64,000 nucleotides of DNA, taken from Pseudomonas sp. N40(2020). GTDB lineage: Bacteria; Pseudomonadota; Gammaproteobacteria; Pseudomonadales; Pseudomonadaceae. The notes under the pieces are model-generated. The model made no database searches. It had not been told where the DNA came from and saw only the letters and a list, made by a program, of their open reading frames with translations. Of the stretch, positions 60,688 through 64,000 are shown piece after piece. A program made the translations under genes and the position numbers. Each line of letters opens with the position of its first letter. Position 1 is the stretch's first letter. The DNA lies in NCBI RefSeq assembly GCF_014472415.1, contig NZ_JACSZV010000001.1, forward strand, positions 1-64,000, in the 5' to 3' direction.

Positions 60688-61533
60688 ATGGCTTACATGG
60701 AGCAGATGCAATCAACTCTGAAGTATCTGGTGGAGGCGGCGGAAACCGGGCGACGTAGCGCGGATGGCATGCTGAGCCCGGTCAACGGTGCTATCCGCGA
60801 GCTGACCGGTGCCGCGTCCGAGCTGGAGAACATCCCGTTTGTCGGGCCGGCCATCGGCGCCAAACTTCAGCGGGTAATGCGCGGCGTCGATGCGGCTCAA
60901 GCCAAGGTCGGTCAGGTGGTGGCGGTGTACGGTCGCGCCACTCGGGCGGCCGCCGAGGTGCAGGAGCGGCTAGGGACGTTGAAGGAACAGGCGGGCAAGG
61001 CGGCCACGGCGATCAACAACGTCGCCGGCAAAGTCAGCCCGGCGTTGGCCAACATCGTGCCCACCAGTTCCTTTGCCGTGGATGCCACGCCGGCGCCGGA
61101 GGCGGTGAAGCCGTTCCCGCACCTGATGATCATTCAGCCGCGCGATCCGAAGATTGAGCCGTATTACTTCAACCTGGACACGGCCGCTTTCGACGAGCTG
61201 AGCCGTTCGACCGAATTCCGCTGGGCTTCGCAGGAGCGCTTGACGCGCCGGCCGGCGAAGCAAGCCATCGGTATGGGCGATGAAAAGTTGACGCTCAAAG
61301 GCACGATCTACCCGGGCTTCAAAGGCGGTTTAAAGCAGCTCGACACACTGCGTTCCATCGGGGCCAGGCTTCAACCTCTGACCTTGACCACGGGGTATGG
61401 CGAGGTGATCGGAACGTGGTGCCTGAAGACGATCAACGATGAACAGGGCGCGTTTTTGCACGGCGGGATTCCCCGCAAAATGGGGTTCACTCTGGAGTTT
61501 GAGCGCTATGGCGAAGACATGCAGGACGTCTGA
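60688..61533 (+). CDS. Tail protein U-like
   Basis: A 281-residue protein. The N-terminal 130 residues are helical and unusual for gpU; the C-terminal about 145-280 is a P2 GpU domain (HLMIIQPRDPKIEPYYFNLD, DEKLTLKGTIYPGFKGGLKQ, YGEVIGTWCLKTINDEQGAF). P2 gpU is about 160 residues, so the N-terminal part is an extension. It acts at the baseplate hub/tape-measure junction. Confidence 0.88.
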   Translation: MAYMEQMQSTLKYLVEAAETGRRSADGMLSPVNGAIRELTGAASELENIPFVGPAIGAKLQRVMRGVDAAQAKVGQVVAVYGRATRAAAEVQERLGTLKEQAGKAATAINNVAGKVSPALANIVPTSSFAVDATPAPEAVKPFPHLMIIQPRDPKIEPYYFNLDTAAFDELSRSTEFRWASQERLTRRPAKQAIGMGDEKLTLKGTIYPGFKGGLKQLDTLRSIGARLQPLTLTTGYGEVIGTWCLKTINDEQGAFLHGGIPRKMGFTLEFERYGEDMQDV

Positions 61534-61714
61534 CGGCGACATGCTCGATGTCATTTGCAACAACGTTTACGGCCATCTGAATGGCAGCGTCGAGGCTGTG
61601 CTTGATGCGAATCAGGGGCTGGCTGATGAGCCTCAGCCGTTCCGGTCGGGCGTGATCATCGTCCTGCCGGATCTGCCCAGCCCGACCAGTGAGGGCGTCA
61701 GCCTGTGGGATTGA
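61508..61714 (+). CDS. Tail protein X
   Basis: A 68-residue protein overlapping the end of U by 26 bases. VICNNVYGHLNGSVEAVLDA and IIVLPDLPSPTSEGVSLWD match P2 tail protein X (LysM-like fold, cell-wall contact). ATG 61508 is used. Confidence 0.88.
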   Translation: MAKTCRTSDGDMLDVICNNVYGHLNGSVEAVLDANQGLADEPQPFRSGVIIVLPDLPSPTSEGVSLWD

Positions 61715-61776
61715 CCCGGGGCGATGCCTTCGCCGGCGCCGTGTCGCGTTACGCGTAACGACGCCTTGTTTTTTTG

Positions 61777-61799
61777 GCCCGCCTTGTGCGGGTTTTTTA
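61777..61799 (+). terminator. Hairpin module before the gene D
   Basis: Arms CCCGC and GCGGG with T6. The palindrome GTTACGCGTAAC (61748-61759) is just upstream. Confidence 0.65.
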
Positions 61800-61812
61800 T
61801 TGGGAAAAATCC

Positions 61813-62862
61813 ATGACCCCGATGTTTCGTATTGTCGCCGATGGCGCCGATGTCACGGCCAAGATCAATGATCGGCTGTTGTTGCTGCGCACTTCTGACA
61901 AGCCGGGCATGGAGTCCGACGAGTTTGAGTTGCGTATCGACGACCGTGACGGGCAAGTGCAATTGCCACGGCGTGGCAGCTCAATTGAGATCTACCTGGG
62001 ATATGCCGAAACGAGCTTGGCGCGCATGGGCAGCTACACCGTGGACACCGTCGAGGTTTCAGGCCCGCCCGACACCATCGTGATCAAGGGCAAGGCCAGC
62101 GACATGCGTGGCAGTGGCAAGACCATCCGTAGCGGAAGCTGGGAAGACGTGCCGCTGTCGAAGATCGTGGCTGACGTCGCTGCGCGCAATGGTTGGACGC
62201 CGGTGTGTCCGGTGTCGACCAAGGTCGCCCGGGTCGACCAGCTCAACGAGTCCGACTTTAATTTCATTACCCGCCTGGCCAAGCAATACGACTGCACGGC
62301 CAAGGTGGCCGACGGCAAGTTGTTGGTGATGCCGCGCCAGGGTGGCCAGACAGCCAGCGGCAAGACATTCGGCGCTATTACCCTGACTCGACGCGACCTC
62401 AGCCGTTGGCAATTCAGTCTAGGCGATCGCAACTCACACAAGGCGGTTTCGACCAAGCACCAGAACAAAAAGGACGGCAAGCTGGAGGTGGTCACCATCG
62501 ACAACGATGACTCCCCGGACGGTCTGCCGGCGGTGCATACCGATCGCCATATCTACCCAAACAAGACCGCCGCCGAAGCGGCCGCCAAGGCGCGACTGTC
62601 AGCGTTCAACCGCTCGACCGCCGACGTGCGGTTTGAGATGGAAGGACGGACTGACATCTTCGCTGAGCGGCCGATTCTCGCCCAGGGCTTCAAGGCCGGG
62701 CTTGATGGCGAGTATCTGGCGGACTCGGTCGAGCAGGTGTTCACTCAGTCCGGCTGGTCGACCACGGTCGAATGCAACGCCGGCAAAGCCGGTAAATCCA
62801 AGGGCAAGAAAAAGAAAGAGGCTAAGCCACCGCTCAAGGTGGTGAACATCGAGAAGCAGTAA
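61813..62862 (+). CDS. Late control / hub protein D
   Basis: A 349-residue P2 gpD-like baseplate hub protein (PMFRIVADGADVTAKINDRL, DEFELRIDDRDGQVQLPRRG, YDCTAKVADGKLLVMPRQGG). In P2 it caps the tube tip above the spike V. ATG 61813 with GGGAAA upstream. Lys-rich C-terminal tail. Confidence 0.92.
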   Translation: MTPMFRIVADGADVTAKINDRLLLLRTSDKPGMESDEFELRIDDRDGQVQLPRRGSSIEIYLGYAETSLARMGSYTVDTVEVSGPPDTIVIKGKASDMRGSGKTIRSGSWEDVPLSKIVADVAARNGWTPVCPVSTKVARVDQLNESDFNFITRLAKQYDCTAKVADGKLLVMPRQGGQTASGKTFGAITLTRRDLSRWQFSLGDRNSHKAVSTKHQNKKDGKLEVVTIDNDDSPDGLPAVHTDRHIYPNKTAAEAAAKARLSAFNRSTADVRFEMEGRTDIFAERPILAQGFKAGLDGEYLADSVEQVFTQSGWSTTVECNAGKAGKSKGKKKKEAKPPLKVVNIEKQ

Positions 62863-62896
62863 CCGCATCCTATCGCCGCCTGAGTGCGGTTTTTTT
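62862..62896 (+). terminator. Terminator after gene D
   Basis: AACCGCA/TGCGGTT arms (62861-62867, 62885-62891) and a T7 run; followed by a CTGGAG RBS for the endolysin. Confidence 0.6.
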
Positions 62897-62911
62897 ATGT
62901 CTGGAGTTTGT

Positions 62912-63466
62912 ATGTCCATCACTGAACAACAGCTGCAAAGCATCATGCCCAACGCCCGCCGCCAAGCGGGCGTTTTTGTATCCGCCCTCAACGCAGCCAT
63001 GGCCCATCGACAGATCAACACGCCGAAACGGCAAGCCGCGTTTCTGGCGCAAGTCGGTCACGAGTCGGGTCAGCTGCAGTACGTCCGGGAGCTGGGCGGC
63101 GAGCAGTACCTGAGCAAATACGACACCGGCAACCTGGCTGCAAAACTGGGCAACACGCCGGCAGCGGATGGTGATGGCCAGCGCTATCGCGGTCGCGGCC
63201 TGATCCAGGTCACTGGCCACGACAACTACCTGCGCTGTAGCTTGGCGCTGTTCGGTGACGAGCGATTGCTGCGCACGCCTGAACTGCTGGAGCTGCCGCA
63301 GTGGGCCGCCGAGTCGGCCGCATGGTTCTGGTCAGTGAATGGGCTGAACGCGCTGGCAGATCAAAACGAATTCAACGCGATCACCCGCAGGATCAACGGC
63401 GGCCTCAATGGCCTGCAGGATCGGCTGGAGTTGTGGGGGCGGGCGAGGGCGGTGTTATGCGTCTAG
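62912..63466 (+). CDS. GH19 endolysin
   Basis: A 184-residue glycoside hydrolase family 19 (chitinase-like) muramidase. VGHESGQLQYVREL holds the first catalytic Glu, RYRGRGLIQVTGHDNYLRCS is the hallmark substrate loop, and AAWFWSVNGLNALADQNEFN the C-terminal part. It cuts peptidoglycan at lysis. No signal peptide, so it needs the holin (40918). ATG 62912 with GGAG upstream. Confidence 0.93.
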   Translation: MSITEQQLQSIMPNARRQAGVFVSALNAAMAHRQINTPKRQAAFLAQVGHESGQLQYVRELGGEQYLSKYDTGNLAAKLGNTPAADGDGQRYRGRGLIQVTGHDNYLRCSLALFGDERLLRTPELLELPQWAAESAAWFWSVNGLNALADQNEFNAITRRINGGLNGLQDRLELWGRARAVLCV

Positions 63467-63999
63467 GCGAACTGATCCCGGCGCCGTATCGGCTGCTGGC
63501 AAAAGGAGTGCTGCTGGTCGCCTTGGTCGGTGGGTCCGCGGCCATTACTTGGCAAGTCCAGGATTGGCGCTACGGTAAACAGCTCGCAGAGCAGGCCCGA
63601 CTCCACACCGAAACCTTTAACCAGTTGGCGCTGGCCACGGTTGCGCAGCTGCGTACCGAACAGGACAAACGCCTCGCGCTCGAGCAGCGCCTGGCAACCA
63701 GTGAACAAACCCATTATCGAGCCTTGAGTGATGCCCAACGTGATCAAGGTCGCCTGCGCGACCGTCTTGCCACTGCTGATCTGCGCCTGTCAGTCCTACT
63801 CGACGCCACCATCGGCGCCGGCAACGGATCATTGTCAGCCGCCACCGCCACCGGCGGCGTGGTTCATGGCCCCACGAGAGCCGAACTTGACCCAGCGCAT
63901 GCTCAACGAATTATCGGCGTCACCGACGCCGGTGATCGAGGATTGATCGCGCTGCAAGCCTGTCAGGCCTACGCAAAAGAAGTGTCAGCACCGAATTAG
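63457..63999 (+). CDS. Rz-like inner-membrane spanin
   Basis: A 180-residue protein. One membrane helix near residues 13-32 (LLAKGVLLVALVGGSAAITW) and a long periplasmic coiled coil (about 40-110, LAEQARLHTETFNQLALATV). ATG 63457 overlaps the endolysin by ten bases. It spans the periplasm and with Rz1 fuses membranes in the last lysis step. Confidence 0.85.
   Translation: MRLGELIPAPYRLLAKGVLLVALVGGSAAITWQVQDWRYGKQLAEQARLHTETFNQLALATVAQLRTEQDKRLALEQRLATSEQTHYRALSDAQRDQGRLRDRLATADLRLSVLLDATIGAGNGSLSAATATGGVVHGPTRAELDPAHAQRIIGVTDAGDRGLIALQACQAYAKEVSAPN
63731..63946 (+). CDS. Rz1-like outer-membrane spanin lipoprotein, nested in Rz
   Basis: A 71-residue protein in the +1 frame wholly inside Rz. 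Signal/lipobox MPNVIKVACATVLPLLICAC with lipidated C20, then a proline-rich mature region (QSYSTPPSAPATDHCQPPPP). This nested Rz1 arrangement is standard in lambda-like spanins and confirms the Rz call. Confidence 0.8.
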   Translation: MPNVIKVACATVLPLLICACQSYSTPPSAPATDHCQPPPPPAAWFMAPREPNLTQRMLNELSASPTPVIED

Positions 64000-64000
64000 A

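Larger units (their letters stand above)
25956..64000. mobile_element. Temperate prophage (left end to window edge)
   Basis: The region runs from the ssrA-type attL through integrase, repressor/Cro switch, replication, Q, lambda-like head, P2-like contractile tail and lysis genes. All core modules look intact. The right end and attR are outside the window. The gene order and split head/tail ancestry mark it as a mosaic myovirus-type phage rather than an R-type pyocin, because it has integrase, terminase and capsid genes. Confidence 0.95.

Noticed and set aside
50653..63999. R-type pyocin instead of phage
   Set aside because: Integrase, replication, terminase, portal and capsid genes are all present, so it is a full phage genome.

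Overview
The window reads as a chromosome of the Pseudomonas fluorescens group. Supporting signs are the high-GC host genes, the Pseudomonas-type REP/REPIN repeats (about 129-221 and 4751-4966), two small DUF6124-like proteins, an McpS-like HBM chemoreceptor, and a tmRNA 3' end at 25956-25987. It has two parts: host chromosome (1 to about 25955) and an integrated temperate phage (about 25956 to the right edge, whose right end is not reached).

Host part. Housekeeping and accessory genes come first: a TauE/SafE exporter, a quinol monooxygenase-like protein, an MdaB-like quinone reductase with a LysR regulator, and an SDR epimerase. A decayed fic gene and a REPIN cluster follow. Next is a compact gntP - rpiR - D-aminoacylase operon (5159-8843), likely for N-acyl-D-amino acid use. 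Then come a glyoxalase-fold protein, an AraC regulator, a FitAB/VapBC toxin-antitoxin pair with a perfect operator palindrome, an AT-rich RRM RNA-binding protein gene, the chemoreceptor, and an envelope cluster (Ais-like histidine phosphatase, PAP2 phosphatase, frameshifted ArnT-like glycosyltransferase). After these lie a GNAT enzyme, a PliG-like periplasmic protein, a DMT transporter with a long histidine-rich tail, and a translationally coupled three-gene unit of a small unknown protein, a KaiC-family ATPase and a GGDEF/histidine-kinase hybrid.

Prophage. attL is the 3' end of ssrA. Leftward from about 30.5 kb runs a chain luxR-like HTH, csrA, four small genes including an excisionase candidate, integrase, and last a DUF262/DUF1524 (GmrSD-like) gene lying between int and attL. 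A CI-type S24 repressor and a Cro-like gene diverge at 31.45 kb around a matched operator pair. A similar site precedes the luxR/csrA transcript, which suggests one repressor controls both. Rightward early genes overlap head to tail: small unknowns, Rha, HNH, a lambda O-like initiator with five 15-bp iterons inside it, a DnaC-like loader, DnaB and an antiterminator Q. Terminator-flanked accessory genes (morons) and a holin follow.

The late region joins a lambda-like head (Nu1-like and GpA-like terminase, gpW, portal B, ClpP-type protease, D, E, FII-like) to a P2-like contractile tail (V, W, J, I, tail fibre, sheath, tube, E, T, U, X, D) and ends in a GH19 endolysin with nested Rz/Rz1 spanins. 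Hairpin terminators followed by a ribosome-binding site recur at gene boundaries. The tail chaperone gene is internally duplicated, and it ends at CTT TAA C in front of an out-of-frame GpE'-like segment, which suggests programmed +1 frameshifting.
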